Origin: Enterobacter cloacae subsp. cloacae ATCC 13047
Lineage (GTDB): Bacteria; Pseudomonadota; Gammaproteobacteria; Enterobacterales; Enterobacteriaceae
NCBI RefSeq assembly: GCF_000025565.1
Contig: NC_014121.1
Coordinates: forward strand, 3,038,001-3,102,000
Direction of reading: 5' to 3'
DNA: 64,000 bases
Each line of letters begins with the position of its first letter. Position 1 is the stretch's first letter. Made by a program: the position numbers and the translations under genes. The notes under the pieces were generated by a model. The model was not told the DNA's origin. It did no database searches and saw nothing but the letters and a program-made list of their open reading frames with translations. Below are positions 50,324 to 60,697 of the stretch, piece by piece.

Positions 50324-51991
50324 TTATTCGCCGATCTTCGTCCAGGTATCACGCAGACCAACCGTACGGTTAAATACCGGTTTTTCAGCGGTGCTGTGAC
50401 GACTGTCCAGGCAGAAGTAACCTTCACGTTCAAACTGGAACGCTTTACCCGCCTCAGCCGCTTTCAGGGATGGCTCAGCGTAACCCTGTTTGATGACCAG
50501 CGATTCCGGGTTGATGGTCGCCAGGAAGTCTTCTGCTGCGCCTGGGTTAGGCACGCTGAACAGACGATCGTACAGACGAATCTCTACCGGCAGCGCGTGT
50601 GATGCACTGACCCAGTGGATCACGCCTTTCACCTTACGGCCGTCCGCTGGATCTTTGCTCAGGGTCTCGGCATCGTAAGTGCAGAAGATCGTGGTGATGT
50701 TGCCTTCCGCATCTTTCTCTACGCGCTCAGCCTTGATCACATAGGCGTTACGCAGACGCACCTCTTTACCGAGCACCAGTCGCTTGTACTGCTTGTTTGC
50801 TTCTTCGCGGAAGTCAGCGCGATCGATCCAGATTTCACCACTGAACGGTACGTCACGGCTGCCCATCTCCGGTTTGTTCGGATGGTTAGGCATCGAGACC
50901 ATTTCGCTCGCACCCTGCGGATAGTTTTCGATAACCAGTTTTACCGGGTCGATAACGGCCATCGCGCGCGGCGCGTTTTCGTTCAGATCTTCACGAATGC
51001 AGGATTCCAGAGACGCCATCTCAATGGTGTTATCCTGCTTGGTCACGCCAATGCGTTTGCAGAACTCACGGATTGACGCCGCGGTGTAGCCACGACGGCG
51101 CAGACCGGAGATGGTCGGCATACGTGGGTCGTCCCAGCCTTCAACGTGCTTATCGGTCACCAGCAGGTTCAGCTTACGCTTGGACATCACGGTGTATTCC
51201 AGATTCAGACGAGAGAACTCGTACTGACGCGGATGCACCGGAATCGTGATGTTATCCAGCACCCAGTCGTACAGACGACGGTTGTCCTGGAATTCCAGCG
51301 TACACAGCGAGTGGGTGATGCCTTCCAGCGCATCGCTGATGCAGTGGGTGAAGTCGTACATCGGGTAGATGCACCACTTGTTACCGGTCTGGTGATGTTC
51401 AGCGAATTTAATGCGGTACAGCACCGGGTCGCGCATCACGATAAACGGTGATGCCATATCGATTTTGGCACGCAGGCACGCTTTACCTTCCTCGAAGCCA
51501 CCAGCACGCATTTTTTCAAACAGCGCCAGGTTCTCTTCCACGCTGCGATCGCGGAACGGGCTGTTTTTACCCGGTGCCGTCAGCGTGCCGCGGTATTCAC
51601 GGATTTCATCTGCAGAGAGCTCGTCAACATAGGCCAGACCTTTATTGATCAGCTCAACGGCATAGGCATACAGCTGATCGAAATAGTCAGAGGAGTAGCA
51701 GATATCGCCAGACCAGTTGAAGCCCAGCCATTGCACGTCGTTCTTAATGGACTCAACGTATTCGATGTCTTCTTTTACTGGGTTGGTGTCATCGAAACGC
51801 AGGTTGCACTGCCCCTGGTAATCCTGTGCGATACCAAAGTTCAGGCAGATCGATTTGGCGTGACCAATGTGCAGGTAGCCATTTGGCTCCGGCGGGAAAC
51901 GCGTATGCACCGTGGTGTGCTTACCACTGGCCAGATCTTCATCGATGATCTGACGAATAAAGTTACTCGGGCGGGCTTCTGCCTCACTCAT
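50324..51991 (-). CDS. glnS: Glutaminyl-tRNA synthetase
   Basis: GlnS charges tRNA-Gln; four of its substrate genes lie 9-11 kb away in this window. The 555-residue class I enzyme (E. coli 554) has the ATP motif HIGHAKS within [12 protein letters not shown] (about 35-46) and the KMSKS-type loop VMSKRKL (about 268-274), followed by the two beta-barrel anticodon domains. It is almost identical to E. coli except for small N-terminal and C-terminal differences. It is monocistronic, with nagE upstream in the same direction. Confidence 0.98.
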   Translation of the reverse strand: MSEAEARPSNFIRQIIDEDLASGKHTTVHTRFPPEPNGYLHIGHAKSICLNFGIAQDYQGQCNLRFDDTNPVKEDIEYVESIKNDVQWLGFNWSGDICYSSDYFDQLYAYAVELINKGLAYVDELSADEIREYRGTLTAPGKNSPFRDRSVEENLALFEKMRAGGFEEGKACLRAKIDMASPFIVMRDPVLYRIKFAEHHQTGNKWCIYPMYDFTHCISDALEGITHSLCTLEFQDNRRLYDWVLDNITIPVHPRQYEFSRLNLEYTVMSKRKLNLLVTDKHVEGWDDPRMPTISGLRRRGYTAASIREFCKRIGVTKQDNTIEMASLESCIREDLNENAPRAMAVIDPVKLVIENYPQGASEMVSMPNHPNKPEMGSRDVPFSGEIWIDRADFREEANKQYKRLVLGKEVRLRNAYVIKAERVEKDAEGNITTIFCTYDAETLSKDPADGRKVKGVIHWVSASHALPVEIRLYDRLFSVPNPGAAEDFLATINPESLVIKQGYAEPSLKAAEAGKAFQFEREGYFCLDSRHSTAEKPVFNRTVGLRDTWTKIGE

Positions 51992-52101
51992 CGTGGATTC
52001 CTCAAAGCGTAAACAACGTATAACGGCATATGATCTTATAAGCCGGACGTAGTGACAACCCTTAAAACGTCCCGGAAGAAAATAATGGGGGCATTTGCTG
52101 C

Positions 52102-52136
52102 AAAAAAAAGCGGCGGAGGATCTCCCCCGCCGCTTA
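52102..52136 (-). terminator. Terminator after nagE
   Basis: On the minus strand AGCGGCGG...CCGCCGCT forms a strong stem with an inner GATC-containing loop and is followed by T8, 24 bases after the nagE stop. Confidence 0.85.
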
Positions 52137-52160
52137 AGGCATGACTCTACTCAGGAGCGA

Positions 52161-54110
52161 TTACTTGCCTTTAATCTCATACAGTGGCGTTTGCCCCGCA
52201 ACCACCTGACCTTTTGCCTGAAGCACCAGGCCGCTGAAGTCGTCGATGTTGCTGCATACCACCGGGCTTATCATCGAACGGGCATGGGCGTTCAGGAAGT
52301 CCAGATCCATTTCCAGAATCGGCTGGCCTGCAACCACATCTGCGCCCTCTTCCACCAGGCGAGTAAAGCCCTGGCCGTTCAGCGCAACGGTATCAATACC
52401 CATATGAACCACGATCTCCGCGCCTTTTTCGGTTTCGAGGCAGAACGCGTGGTTGGTGTTAAAGATTTTCACGATGGTGCCCGCCGCAGGAGACACAACG
52501 GTTTTCTCCGTTGGTTTCACCGCAACACCGTCACCGACCGCTTTGCTGGCAAACGCTTCGTCAGGTACCTGCTCAAGCGCGACCACCTCACCCGTAACCG
52601 GTGAAACCAGCGCGGCGATAGTAGCGGCGTTTGGTACAGCCTGCGGTTTAGCAACCGGAGCATCAGCCACAGGCGCGCTATCCGTTGAGGCAGCAGCGAC
52701 CGGTCCACGGGCAACCACTTTTTTCATTTCATCGCCGATAGATTCGGCTTTCGCACCCACAATAACCTGGATGGTTTGTTTGTTCAGTTTCACCACACCA
52801 GACGCGCCCAGGCGTTTGCACATGGCATCGCTTACGCGCGCAGAGTCGCCAACGGTCAGACGCAGACGGGTAATACAAGCATCAATGGCTTTCAGGTTGT
52901 CGGTACCGCCTACCGCGGCGATATAGCTGGTTGCCAGTTGGGTCAACCCTTCTTCGGTATTGCTGTTTGCTTCACTGGTTACGACGTCATCTTTTGTATC
53001 TTCGCGGCCCGGCGTTTTGAGGTTAAACATACGAATAACCGCGCTGAACAGGAGGAAGTAGACAACGAAGAACACCAGGCCCATCACAACCAGCATCCAG
53101 ACGTTTTTGCTGGCTGCCGGCAGGTTGTACATCAACACGTAGTCGATTGCACCGGCAGAGAAGGAGAAGCCCGCGTGAATGCCCAGCAGAGTGGCCACAA
53201 ACAGGCTGATACCGGTAAGCACCGCGTGCATGAGGTACAGCAGCGGAGCCAGGAACATGAACAGGAATTCCAGTGGCTCAGTAACACCGGTCAGGAACGC
53301 CGTTACCGCAACGGAGAGCAGCATGCCGCCAACCATTGGGCGACGCGCTTTTGGCGCGGCCAGATACATTGCCAGCGCAGCGCCCGGCAGACCAAACATC
53401 ATGATTGGGAAGAAACCGGACATGAACATGCCCGCGGTGCCGTCACCCGCGTAGAAGCGGTTGATATCACCGTGGAATACGGTACCTGCTGCGTTGGTGA
53501 ACTCACCAATCTGGAACCATGCGATGGTATTCAGAACCTGATGCAGGCCGGTTGGGATCAGCAGACGGTTGATGAAACCGAAGATACCTGCACCCATTGC
53601 GCCCGCAGACACGATCCACTCACCGCCTGCATGAATGGCATGCTGTACCGGCGGCCAGACATAACCAAAGATAGCGGCCAGAATCAGACAGAAAAAGCCG
53701 GTCGCAATCGGAACAAAGCGTTTTCCGCCAAAGAAGCTCAGGAAATCTGGCAGTTTGATACCCGCCCAACGGTTGTACACTGCACCGCCGACCAGACCGG
53801 TAATAATACCCGCCAGAACACCCATGTTGATTTCAGGGTTGATGGTTACCATCGCTTTGGTCAGGATGAAATAACCGACTGCCCCTGCCAGCGCCGCGGC
53901 ACCCGCGCTGTCTTTAGACCAGCTGGACGCCACGCCGATGGCGAAAATCAGCGCCAGGTTGTCAAATATCGCACCACCCGCTTGCGCGATAAACGGCACG
54001 TTAAGAAGATCGGGTTGCCCGAATCGCAACAGCAGTGCTGCAACCGGTAGCACGGCGATAGGGAGCTGCAAAGCCCTACCGAGGCGCTGGAAAAAACCTA
54101 AAATATTCAT
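52161..54110 (-). CDS. nagE: N-acetylglucosamine PTS transporter, EIICBA
   Basis: NagE imports and phosphorylates N-acetylglucosamine. The 649-residue protein (E. coli 648) has an EIIC membrane domain (about 1-360), an EIIB domain with the phosphocysteine in IDACITRLRLTV, an Ala/Pro-rich linker, and an EIIA domain with the phosphohistidine in AEIVVHMGIDTVAL. It is divergent from nagBACD, with two NagC-type operators and a CRP site between them. Confidence 0.98.
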   Translation of the reverse strand: MNILGFFQRLGRALQLPIAVLPVAALLLRFGQPDLLNVPFIAQAGGAIFDNLALIFAIGVASSWSKDSAGAAALAGAVGYFILTKAMVTINPEINMGVLAGIITGLVGGAVYNRWAGIKLPDFLSFFGGKRFVPIATGFFCLILAAIFGYVWPPVQHAIHAGGEWIVSAGAMGAGIFGFINRLLIPTGLHQVLNTIAWFQIGEFTNAAGTVFHGDINRFYAGDGTAGMFMSGFFPIMMFGLPGAALAMYLAAPKARRPMVGGMLLSVAVTAFLTGVTEPLEFLFMFLAPLLYLMHAVLTGISLFVATLLGIHAGFSFSAGAIDYVLMYNLPAASKNVWMLVVMGLVFFVVYFLLFSAVIRMFNLKTPGREDTKDDVVTSEANSNTEEGLTQLATSYIAAVGGTDNLKAIDACITRLRLTVGDSARVSDAMCKRLGASGVVKLNKQTIQVIVGAKAESIGDEMKKVVARGPVAAASTDSAPVADAPVAKPQAVPNAATIAALVSPVTGEVVALEQVPDEAFASKAVGDGVAVKPTEKTVVSPAAGTIVKIFNTNHAFCLETEKGAEIVVHMGIDTVALNGQGFTRLVEEGADVVAGQPILEMDLDFLNAHARSMISPVVCSNIDDFSGLVLQAKGQVVAGQTPLYEIKGK

Positions 54111-54221
54111 CCTATTCCCCCTACGAGACCCTTGTTAAGGCTCGTGCATTAACTATGTTTTTTATTGTGTCACGAACTAGAAATACAGTTGATGATTCAC
54201 TGGCATTGTGAGTGTGTGAAA

Positions 54222-54244
54222 AATTAATTCGTATCGCAAATTAA
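54222..54244. promoter_or_regulatory. NagC operator proximal to nagE
   Basis: ATTAATTCGTATCGCAAATT has the AT-rich arms and the GC centre of the E. coli nagE NagC operator, which it matches closely. Confidence 0.7.
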
Positions 54245-54256
54245 AAGCGTACTTTT

Positions 54257-54272
54257 TGTGATTTTCGTCACC
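54257..54272. promoter_or_regulatory. CRP site between nagE and nagB
   Basis: TGTGA-N6-TCACC, centred between the two NagC operators as in E. coli, where CRP activates both nagE and nagB. Confidence 0.7.
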
Positions 54273-54317
54273 AAATATCGTTTATCACCCTCCCTTTCAC
54301 TGGCTAACATCGAAAAC

Positions 54318-54340
54318 TTATTTTATCATTCGAAAAATCA
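54318..54340. promoter_or_regulatory. NagC operator proximal to nagB
   Basis: TTATTTTATCATTCGAAAAA matches the known nagB operator. Its centre is about 96 bases from the nagE operator, close to whole helical turns, which fits repression by a DNA loop. Confidence 0.7.
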
Positions 54341-54439
54341 AGACGGATTGATCCGGCCTGAAAGGTTCCAGGTTACGCTTAAGTATCAGGTCCCGATACC
54401 CATCCGCCCACTCTTCTACTTAAACTCTTGAGGTGAACA

Positions 54440-55240
54440 ATGAGACTGATTCCCCTGGCAACTGCTGAACAAGTCGGTAAATGGGCCGCTCGCCATATCG
54501 TTAACCGTATCAACGCCTTCAAACCAACCGCCGATCGTCCTTTCGTACTTGGCCTCCCTACCGGCGGCACACCGCTGACCGCATATAAAGCACTGGTAGA
54601 GATGCACAAAGCAGGCCAGGTTAGCTTCAAACACGTTGTCACCTTCAACATGGATGAATATGTCGGCTTACCGAAGGATCACCCGGAAAGCTACCATAGC
54701 TTCATGCACCGTAATTTCTTTGATCACGTTGATATTCCAGCTGAAAACATTAACCTGCTGAATGGAAACGCGCCTGATATTGACGCAGAATGCCGTCAGT
54801 ATGAAGAAAAAATCCGTTCTTACGGTAAAATCCATCTGTTTATGGGCGGTGTGGGTAACGATGGTCATATCGCGTTTAACGAACCCGCGTCGTCGCTGGC
54901 GTCCCGTACCCGTATTAAAACGCTGACCCATGACACGCGCGTGGCAAACTCCCGCTTCTTTGATGGCGATGTGAACCAGGTTCCAAAATATGCCCTGACC
55001 GTCGGTGTCGGCACGCTGCTGGATGCCGAAGAAGTGATGATTCTGGTCCTGGGCAGCGTGAAAGCGCAGGCGCTCCAGGCTGCCGTTGAAGGCAACGTAA
55101 ACCACATGTGGACCATCAGCTGCCTGCAGCTGCATCCAAAATCCGTCATCGTTTGTGACGAACCGTCCACGATGGAACTGAAGGTGAAGACGCTGAAATA
55201 CTTCAACGAGTTAGAAGCTGAGAACATCAAAGGTCTGTAA
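54440..55240 (+). CDS. nagB: Glucosamine-6-phosphate deaminase
   Basis: NagB converts glucosamine-6-phosphate to fructose-6-phosphate and ammonia, the last step of amino-sugar breakdown. The 266-residue hexameric enzyme starts [20 protein letters not shown], with the catalytic Asp in NMDEYVG (Asp72) and the His-Asp-Glu set in [11 protein letters not shown] (about 139-149). GAGG lies shortly before the ATG. It heads nagBACD. Confidence 0.98.
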   Translation: MRLIPLATAEQVGKWAARHIVNRINAFKPTADRPFVLGLPTGGTPLTAYKALVEMHKAGQVSFKHVVTFNMDEYVGLPKDHPESYHSFMHRNFFDHVDIPAENINLLNGNAPDIDAECRQYEEKIRSYGKIHLFMGGVGNDGHIAFNEPASSLASRTRIKTLTHDTRVANSRFFDGDVNQVPKYALTVGVGTLLDAEEVMILVLGSVKAQALQAAVEGNVNHMWTISCLQLHPKSVIVCDEPSTMELKVKTLKYFNELEAENIKGL

Positions 55241-55248
55241 TTGAATAA

Positions 55249-55278
55249 CCGCCTCTTCATGAAGAGGCGGCCGCTTTT
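55249..55278 (+). terminator. Perfect palindrome and T-run between nagB and nagA
   Basis: CCGCCTCTTCA and its exact complement form an 11-bp inverted repeat with no spacer, followed by CCGCTTTTTTT. It can act as a partial terminator or as a 3' stabiliser that makes nagB more abundant than nagAC. E. coli has a repeat at the same junction. Confidence 0.6.
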
Positions 55279-55295
55279 TTTAACCGGGGGTCGTT

Positions 55296-56444
55296 ATGTA
55301 CGCTTTAACCCACGGTCGGATTTATACCGGCCATGAAATTCTGGATGACCATGCGATTGTTATCGCCAATGGCCTGATTGAACGTGTTTGTCCGCTGGCA
55401 GAGCTGCCGCCGGAGATTGAACAGCGCTCACTCAATGGAGCAGTAATCTCCCCCGGTTTTATCGACGTACAGCTGAACGGCTGCGGCGGTGTGCAGTTTA
55501 ACGACACCGCAGACGCCGTCACCGTCGAAACGCTGGAAATCATGCAGAAAGCGAACGAGAAATCGGGCTGCACCAGCTATCTGCCAACCCTCATCACCAG
55601 CAGCGATGAGCTGATGAAACAGGGTATCCGCGTTATGCGTGAATACCTGGCGAAACACCCAAATCAGGCTCTGGGTCTGCACCTTGAAGGGCCATGGCTG
55701 AATATGGTGAAGAAAGGGACGCATAATCCGGATTACGTGCGTAAACCTGATGCCGAACTGGTCGACTATATGTGTGCCAATGCGGATGTGATCACCAAAG
55801 TGACGCTGGCACCTGAAATGACCGGTACTGACGTGATCAGCAAACTGGCCGCCGCCGGGATTGTCGTGTCAGCGGGCCATTCAAACGCCACGCTGAAAGA
55901 GGCAAAAGCCGGTTTCCGTGCGGGTATTACCTTTGCGACACACCTGTATAACGCCATGCCGTATATCACGGGTCGTGAACCGGGGCTGGTCGGGGCGATT
56001 CTGGATGAGCCAGACGTTTACTGCGGCATCATCGCGGACGGTTTACACGTCGATTACACCAACATTCGCAACGCCAAGCGGCTGAAAGGTGACAAGCTTT
56101 GCCTGGTGACGGATGCCACCGCACCGGCAGGTGCAAATATTGAGCAGTTCATTTTTGCCGGTAAAACAATATACTACCGCAACGGACTGTGTGTGGATGA
56201 AAACGGTACGTTGAGCGGCTCCTCCCTGACCATGATTGAAGGCGTGCGTAACCTGGTCGAGCATTGCGGCATTGCGCTTGAAGAAGTGCTGCGCATGGCA
56301 ACCCTTTATCCTGCGCGTGCCATCGGCGTGGATAAACAGCTTGGCGGAATTGCACCAGGCATGGTTGCAAACCTGACGGCATTCACACACGATTATAAAA
56401 TTATTAAGACCATCGTTAATGGTAACGAGGTCGTCACTGAGTAA
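55296..56444 (+). CDS. nagA: N-acetylglucosamine-6-phosphate deacetylase
   Basis: NagA removes acetate from GlcNAc-6-phosphate; its substrate is the inducer that releases NagC. The 382-residue amidohydrolase has LHLEGPWLN (metal Glu near 131), [10 protein letters not shown] (His near 195), HLYNAMPY (His near 216) and VTDATAPAG (catalytic Asp near 273). It is 55 bases after nagB and 8 bases before nagC. Confidence 0.98.
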   Translation: MYALTHGRIYTGHEILDDHAIVIANGLIERVCPLAELPPEIEQRSLNGAVISPGFIDVQLNGCGGVQFNDTADAVTVETLEIMQKANEKSGCTSYLPTLITSSDELMKQGIRVMREYLAKHPNQALGLHLEGPWLNMVKKGTHNPDYVRKPDAELVDYMCANADVITKVTLAPEMTGTDVISKLAAAGIVVSAGHSNATLKEAKAGFRAGITFATHLYNAMPYITGREPGLVGAILDEPDVYCGIIADGLHVDYTNIRNAKRLKGDKLCLVTDATAPAGANIEQFIFAGKTIYYRNGLCVDENGTLSGSSLTMIEGVRNLVEHCGIALEEVLRMATLYPARAIGVDKQLGGIAPGMVANLTAFTHDYKIIKTIVNGNEVVTE

Positions 56445-56452
56445 GTAAAAGT

Positions 56453-57673
56453 ATGACACCAGGCGGACAAGCTCAAATCGGTAATGTCGATCTCGTTAAA
56501 CAGCTTAACAGCGCGGCGGTTTATCGCCTGATTGACCAACACGGGCCAATCTCACGTATTCAGATAGCCGAACAAAGCCAGCTTGCTCCCGCCAGCGTGA
56601 CAAAAATTACACGTCAGCTTATTGAGCGCGGCCTGATCAAAGAAGTCGATCAGCAGGCCTCCACCGGAGGCCGCCGCGCAATTTCCATCATCACCGAAAC
56701 CCGCAATTTTCAGGCCATTGGCGTTCGTCTTGGTCGCCATGACACCACCCTGACGCTTTACGATCTGAGCAGTAAAGCCATTGCCGAAGAGCACTACCCT
56801 CTTCCGGAGCGCACCCAGGAGACACTGGAGCACGCGCTGCTCAATACCATCGCGCACTTTATCGAAAGCTGTCAGCGCAAGATCCGCGAGCTCATCGCCA
56901 TTTCGGTGATCCTGCCCGGGCTGGTTGATCCGGAAAGCGGTGTCATTCGTTATATGCCACATATCCCGGTCGAGAACTGGGCGCTGGTGGAGGCGCTGGA
57001 AAAGCGCTTTAAAGTGACCTGCTTTGTGGGTCACGACATCCGCTCGCTGGCGCTGGCCGAGCACTACTTTGGTGCGAGTCAGGACTGTGAAGACTCTATT
57101 CTGGTGCGTGTGCACCGCGGTACCGGGGCGGGCATTATCTCCAACGGACGTATCTTTATTGGTCGTAACGGCAACGTGGGCGAGATTGGTCATATCCAGG
57201 TGGAACCGCTTGGCGAGCGCTGCCACTGCGGTAATTTTGGCTGTCTTGAAACGGTTGCCGCCAACGCGGCCATTGAGCATCGCGTCCGTCATCTGCTGGA
57301 ACAAGGCTACCAGAGCCGCGTGACGCTGGATGATTGTAAAATCGGCGCCATCTGCAAAGCCGCCAATAAAGGCGATGCGCTGGCCTGCGAAGTGATCGAA
57401 CAGGTCGGGCGCCACCTCGGCAAAACCATTGCCATTGCCATCAACCTTTTTAATCCACAAAAAGTGGTGATTGCAGGTGAAATCGTCGAGGCGGAAAAAG
57501 TGTTACTGCCCGCGATTGAAGGCTGCATTAACACCCAGGCGTTGAAAGCGTTTCGTCAGAATTTACCGGTCGTGCGTTCGACGCTGGATCACCGCTCTGC
57601 GATTGGCGCGTTTGCACTGGTCAAACGCGCCATGCTCAACGGGATCCTGTTGCAGCATTTGCTGGAAAGCTAA
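56453..57673 (+). CDS. nagC: NagC, ROK-family repressor of amino-sugar genes
   Basis: NagC represses nagE-nagBACD and regulates chiP, chb and glmUS, and is released by GlcNAc-6-phosphate. The 406-residue protein has an N-terminal helix-turn-helix (VYRLIDQHGPISRIQIAEQS) and a ROK domain with the zinc motif CHCGNFGCLE near residue 259. Its predicted operators are at 54222, 54318 and possibly near 50180. Confidence 0.98.
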   Translation: MTPGGQAQIGNVDLVKQLNSAAVYRLIDQHGPISRIQIAEQSQLAPASVTKITRQLIERGLIKEVDQQASTGGRRAISIITETRNFQAIGVRLGRHDTTLTLYDLSSKAIAEEHYPLPERTQETLEHALLNTIAHFIESCQRKIRELIAISVILPGLVDPESGVIRYMPHIPVENWALVEALEKRFKVTCFVGHDIRSLALAEHYFGASQDCEDSILVRVHRGTGAGIISNGRIFIGRNGNVGEIGHIQVEPLGERCHCGNFGCLETVAANAAIEHRVRHLLEQGYQSRVTLDDCKIGAICKAANKGDALACEVIEQVGRHLGKTIAIAINLFNPQKVVIAGEIVEAEKVLLPAIEGCINTQALKAFRQNLPVVRSTLDHRSAIGAFALVKRAMLNGILLQHLLES

Positions 57674-57718
57674 TCGGGACTTATAGTAACGCCTTCTTTT
57701 TTTGATGTCGGATTGTTC

Positions 57719-58471
57719 ATGACCATTAAGAATGTAATTTGTGATATTGACGGCGTGCTGATGCACGACAACGTCGCCGTGCCAGGTGCTGCGGAGTTTC
57801 TACACCGCATCATCGACAAAGGAATGCCGCTGGTTCTTCTCACGAACTACCCTTCCCAAACCGGTCAGGATCTGGCGAACCGTTTTGCCACTGCGGGCAT
57901 CAACGTACCGGACAGCGTGTTTTATACCTCCGCAATGGCGACGGCAGATTTTTTGAAGCGTCAGGAAGGGAAAAAAGCCTACGTGGTCGGTGAAGGTGCG
58001 CTGATCCACGAGCTGTATAAAGCAGGCTTTACCATTACCGATGTGAACCCGGACTTTGTGATCGTCGGCGAAACGCGCTCGTTTAACTGGGAGATGATGC
58101 ATAAGGCCGCCTACTTTGTCGCCAGCGGCGCGCGCTTTATCGCCACCAACCCCGATACGCACGGCCGTGGTTTCTATCCGGCCTGCGGCGCACTGTGCGC
58201 CGGTATCGAAAAAATCTCCGGTCGTAAACCGTTTGTGGTCGGTAAACCGAGCCCGTGGATCATTCGTGCCGCGCTGAACACGATGCAGGCCCACTCTGAA
58301 GAGACGGTGATTGTCGGTGATAACCTGCGCACCGATATTCTGGCCGGTTTCCAGGCGGGTCTGGAGACCATTCTGGTGCTCTCCGGTGTCTCTCAACTTG
58401 ATGACATTGATTCGATGCCGTTTCGGCCGAGCTGGATCTACCCCTCCGTCGACGAAATTGACATTATCTGA
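57719..58471 (+). CDS. nagD: NagD, HAD-family nucleotide/UMP phosphatase
   Basis: NagD is a type IIA HAD phosphatase that prefers UMP in vitro; its link with amino-sugar use is not clear. ATG 57719 gives 250 residues with the catalytic CDIDGVLMHDN (Asp9, Asp11), LLTNYPSQT, VGKPSPW and VGDNLRTDILAG motifs. A TTG six bases upstream is an unlikely start. It is the last gene of nagBACD, 45 bases after nagC. Confidence 0.97.
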   Translation: MTIKNVICDIDGVLMHDNVAVPGAAEFLHRIIDKGMPLVLLTNYPSQTGQDLANRFATAGINVPDSVFYTSAMATADFLKRQEGKKAYVVGEGALIHELYKAGFTITDVNPDFVIVGETRSFNWEMMHKAAYFVASGARFIATNPDTHGRGFYPACGALCAGIEKISGRKPFVVGKPSPWIIRAALNTMQAHSEETVIVGDNLRTDILAGFQAGLETILVLSGVSQLDDIDSMPFRPSWIYPSVDEIDII

Positions 58472-58476
58472 TTCAG

Positions 58477-58502
58477 AACCACGCCTCAGGGCGTGGTTTT
58501 TC
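58477..58502 (+). terminator. Terminator of nagBACD
   Basis: AACCACGCC/GGCGTGGTT stem with a four-base loop and a T-run, 5 bases after the nagD stop. The 220 bases after it up to asnB are AT-rich, with a possible -10 (CATAAT, 58555-58560) for asnB but no clear -35. Confidence 0.85.
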
Positions 58503-58720
58503 ATTTATAGTCCCGCCCAATAAAATCATATCTAACAAAAAAGCCAATTCATTGCATAATCATCAATAAAACTGTTCATGGCATACTCTTTTTTCAACAT
58601 TCCGCAATCACCATTGCACTATTTTCGCTTAACCCGGTAAAACCCTTGCGCGCTCTTCTCCTTTGCGGCATTTTCATAAGCAAGCAACATTACAAAGCAA
58701 CAGGGTTAACGGAGAAGGTT

Positions 58721-60385
58721 ATGTGTTCAATTTTTGGCGTACTGGATATTAAAACTGACGCGGGCGAACTGCGTAAAAAAGCACTCGAGCTGTCCCGCCT
58801 GATGCGCCATCGCGGCCCGGACTGGTCCGGTATTTACGCCAGTGACAAAGCAATTCTGGCTCATGAACGTCTGTCGATTGTGGACGTCAACGCCGGTGCA
58901 CAGCCGCTGTATAACGAGAAAAAAACACACGCGCTGGCTGTAAACGGTGAAATCTATAACCATCAGGCGCTGCGTGCCGAGTATGGCGATCGCTACGCCT
59001 TCCAGACCGGCTCTGACTGTGAAGTCATTCTGGCGCTGTATCAAGAGAAAGGCCCTGAGTTCCTGGACGACCTGCAGGGTATGTTTGCATTCGCCCTGTA
59101 CGACAGCGAAAAAGACGCTTATCTGATCGGCCGCGACCACATTGGTATCATTCCGCTGTATATGGGCCATGATGAACACGGCAACTTCTATGTTGCGTCT
59201 GAAATGAAAGCGCTGGTGCCGGTATGCCGCACCATTAAAGAGTTCCCGGCAGGTAGTTACCTGTGGAGCAAAGATGGTGAAATCCGTCAGTACTACCAGC
59301 GCGACTGGTTTGACTATGATGCGGTAAAAGACAACGTGACTGACAAAGCCGAGCTGCGTCAGGCGCTGGAAGATTCCGTTAAAAGCCACCTGATGTCAGA
59401 CGTGCCTTACGGTGTGCTGCTCTCCGGCGGGCTGGACTCCTCCGTTATTTCAGCCATCACCAAGAAATTTGCGGCGCGTCGTGTTGAAGATCAGGAGCGT
59501 TCAGAAGCCTGGTGGCCGCAGCTGCACTCCTTTGCCGTCGGGCTGGAAGGTGCACCGGATCTGAAAGCCGCGCAGGACGTGGCGAACCACCTCGGCACCG
59601 TGCACCATGAAATTCATTTCACCGTGCAGGAAGGACTGGATGCGATCCGCGACGTGATCTATCACATTGAAACCTATGATGTGACGACTATTCGCGCATC
59701 CACCCCTATGTACCTGATGTCCCGTAAGATTAAAGCAATGGGCATCAAGATGGTGTTGTCAGGTGAAGGTTCAGATGAAGTGTTTGGCGGCTACCTGTAC
59801 TTCCATAAGGCGCCGAACGCGAAAGAGCTGCATGAAGAGACCGTACGTAAACTGCAGGCGCTGCACATGTTTGACTGCGCACGTGCTAACAAAGCGATGT
59901 CCGCATGGGGTGTTGAAGCGCGCGTTCCGTTCCTGGATAAAAAATTCCTCGACGTGGCCATGCGCATTAACCCGCAGGACAAAATGTGCGGCAACGGTAA
60001 AATGGAAAAACATATCCTGCGTGAATGTTTTGAATCCTACCTGCCGGCGAGCGTGGCATGGCGTCAGAAAGAGCAGTTCTCGGATGGCGTTGGCTACAGC
60101 TGGATCGACACCCTGAAAGAGGTGGCGGCGAAACAGGTTTCAGACCAACAACTGGAAACAGCAAGCTTCCGCTTCCCGTACAACACGCCAGGCTCTAAAG
60201 AAGCGTATCTGTACCGTGAGATCTTCGAAGAGCTGTTCCCGGTACCGAGTGCTGCTGAGTGTGTGCCAGGCGGTCCTTCAGTGGCCTGCTCTTCAGCGAA
60301 AGCCATTGAATGGGATGAATCTTTCAAAGCGATGAACGATCCATCAGGACGTGCGGTAGGCGTTCACCAGTCTGCCTATAAATAA
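58721..60385 (+). CDS. asnB: Asparagine synthetase B (glutamine-hydrolysing)
   Basis: AsnB makes asparagine from aspartate, ATP and glutamine. ATG 58721 gives MCSIFGVLDIKTDAGELRKK, so that Met removal exposes the nucleophilic cysteine of the glutaminase domain; this decides the start over the frame opening at 58646. The 554-residue protein has RHRGPDWSG and NGEIYNH in the N-terminal domain and the ATP pyrophosphatase loop LSGGLDSS (about 231-238) in the synthetase domain. GGAGAAGG precedes the ATG. Confidence 0.98.
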   Translation: MCSIFGVLDIKTDAGELRKKALELSRLMRHRGPDWSGIYASDKAILAHERLSIVDVNAGAQPLYNEKKTHALAVNGEIYNHQALRAEYGDRYAFQTGSDCEVILALYQEKGPEFLDDLQGMFAFALYDSEKDAYLIGRDHIGIIPLYMGHDEHGNFYVASEMKALVPVCRTIKEFPAGSYLWSKDGEIRQYYQRDWFDYDAVKDNVTDKAELRQALEDSVKSHLMSDVPYGVLLSGGLDSSVISAITKKFAARRVEDQERSEAWWPQLHSFAVGLEGAPDLKAAQDVANHLGTVHHEIHFTVQEGLDAIRDVIYHIETYDVTTIRASTPMYLMSRKIKAMGIKMVLSGEGSDEVFGGYLYFHKAPNAKELHEETVRKLQALHMFDCARANKAMSAWGVEARVPFLDKKFLDVAMRINPQDKMCGNGKMEKHILRECFESYLPASVAWRQKEQFSDGVGYSWIDTLKEVAAKQVSDQQLETASFRFPYNTPGSKEAYLYREIFEELFPVPSAAECVPGGPSVACSSAKAIEWDESFKAMNDPSGRAVGVHQSAYK

Positions 60386-60401
60386 ACACGTATTTGAACA
60401 T

Positions 60402-60425
60402 CAGGCCCTGCGGGGCCTGTTTTTA
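60402..60425 (+). terminator. Terminator after asnB
   Basis: CAGGCCC/GGGCCTG stem with a TGCG loop followed by T5. Confidence 0.88.
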
Positions 60426-60544
60426 TTTGCCTTACATTTCACCGTCTAAAATCGATTAATAACCAATAATTGCCGAATATTCGGTCACGCTGTTCGCAAC
60501 CTAACCAAACAGTCACATTCCGGCCATTTTCGTTGAAAAAGGTG

Positions 60545-60573
60545 TTGACGCTGCAAGGGTCTATACGCATAAT
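60545..60573 (+). promoter_or_regulatory. Promoter of the tRNA operon
   Basis: TTGACG, 17 bases, CATAAT, followed by a GC-rich discriminator (GCGCCCC) typical of stringently controlled stable-RNA promoters. It lies about 40 bases before the first tRNA. Confidence 0.8.
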
Positions 60574-60612
60574 GCGCCCCGCAACGCCGATAAGGTAACG
60601 CGAAAAAAAGAT

Positions 60613-60689
60613 GGCTACGTAGCTCAGTTGGTTAGAGCACATCACTCATAATGATGGGGTCACAGGTTCGAATCCCGTCGTAGCCACCA
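60613..60689 (+). tRNA. metT: tRNA-Met (elongator, CAT)
   Basis: 77 bases including encoded CCA. Acceptor GGCTACG/CGTAGCC, T-arm GGTTCGAATCC and anticodon CAT at 60647-60649. First gene of a seven-tRNA operon with the same content and order as E. coli metT-leuW-glnU-glnW-metU-glnV-glnX. Identical to the copy at 61005. Confidence 0.97.
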
Positions 60690-60697
60690 TCTTTTTT

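Noticed and set aside
52776..54050. A 424-codon open frame antisense to nagE
   Set aside because: Composition (rich in Gln, His, Arg) is that of a reverse-strand shadow; nagE is complete on the other strand.
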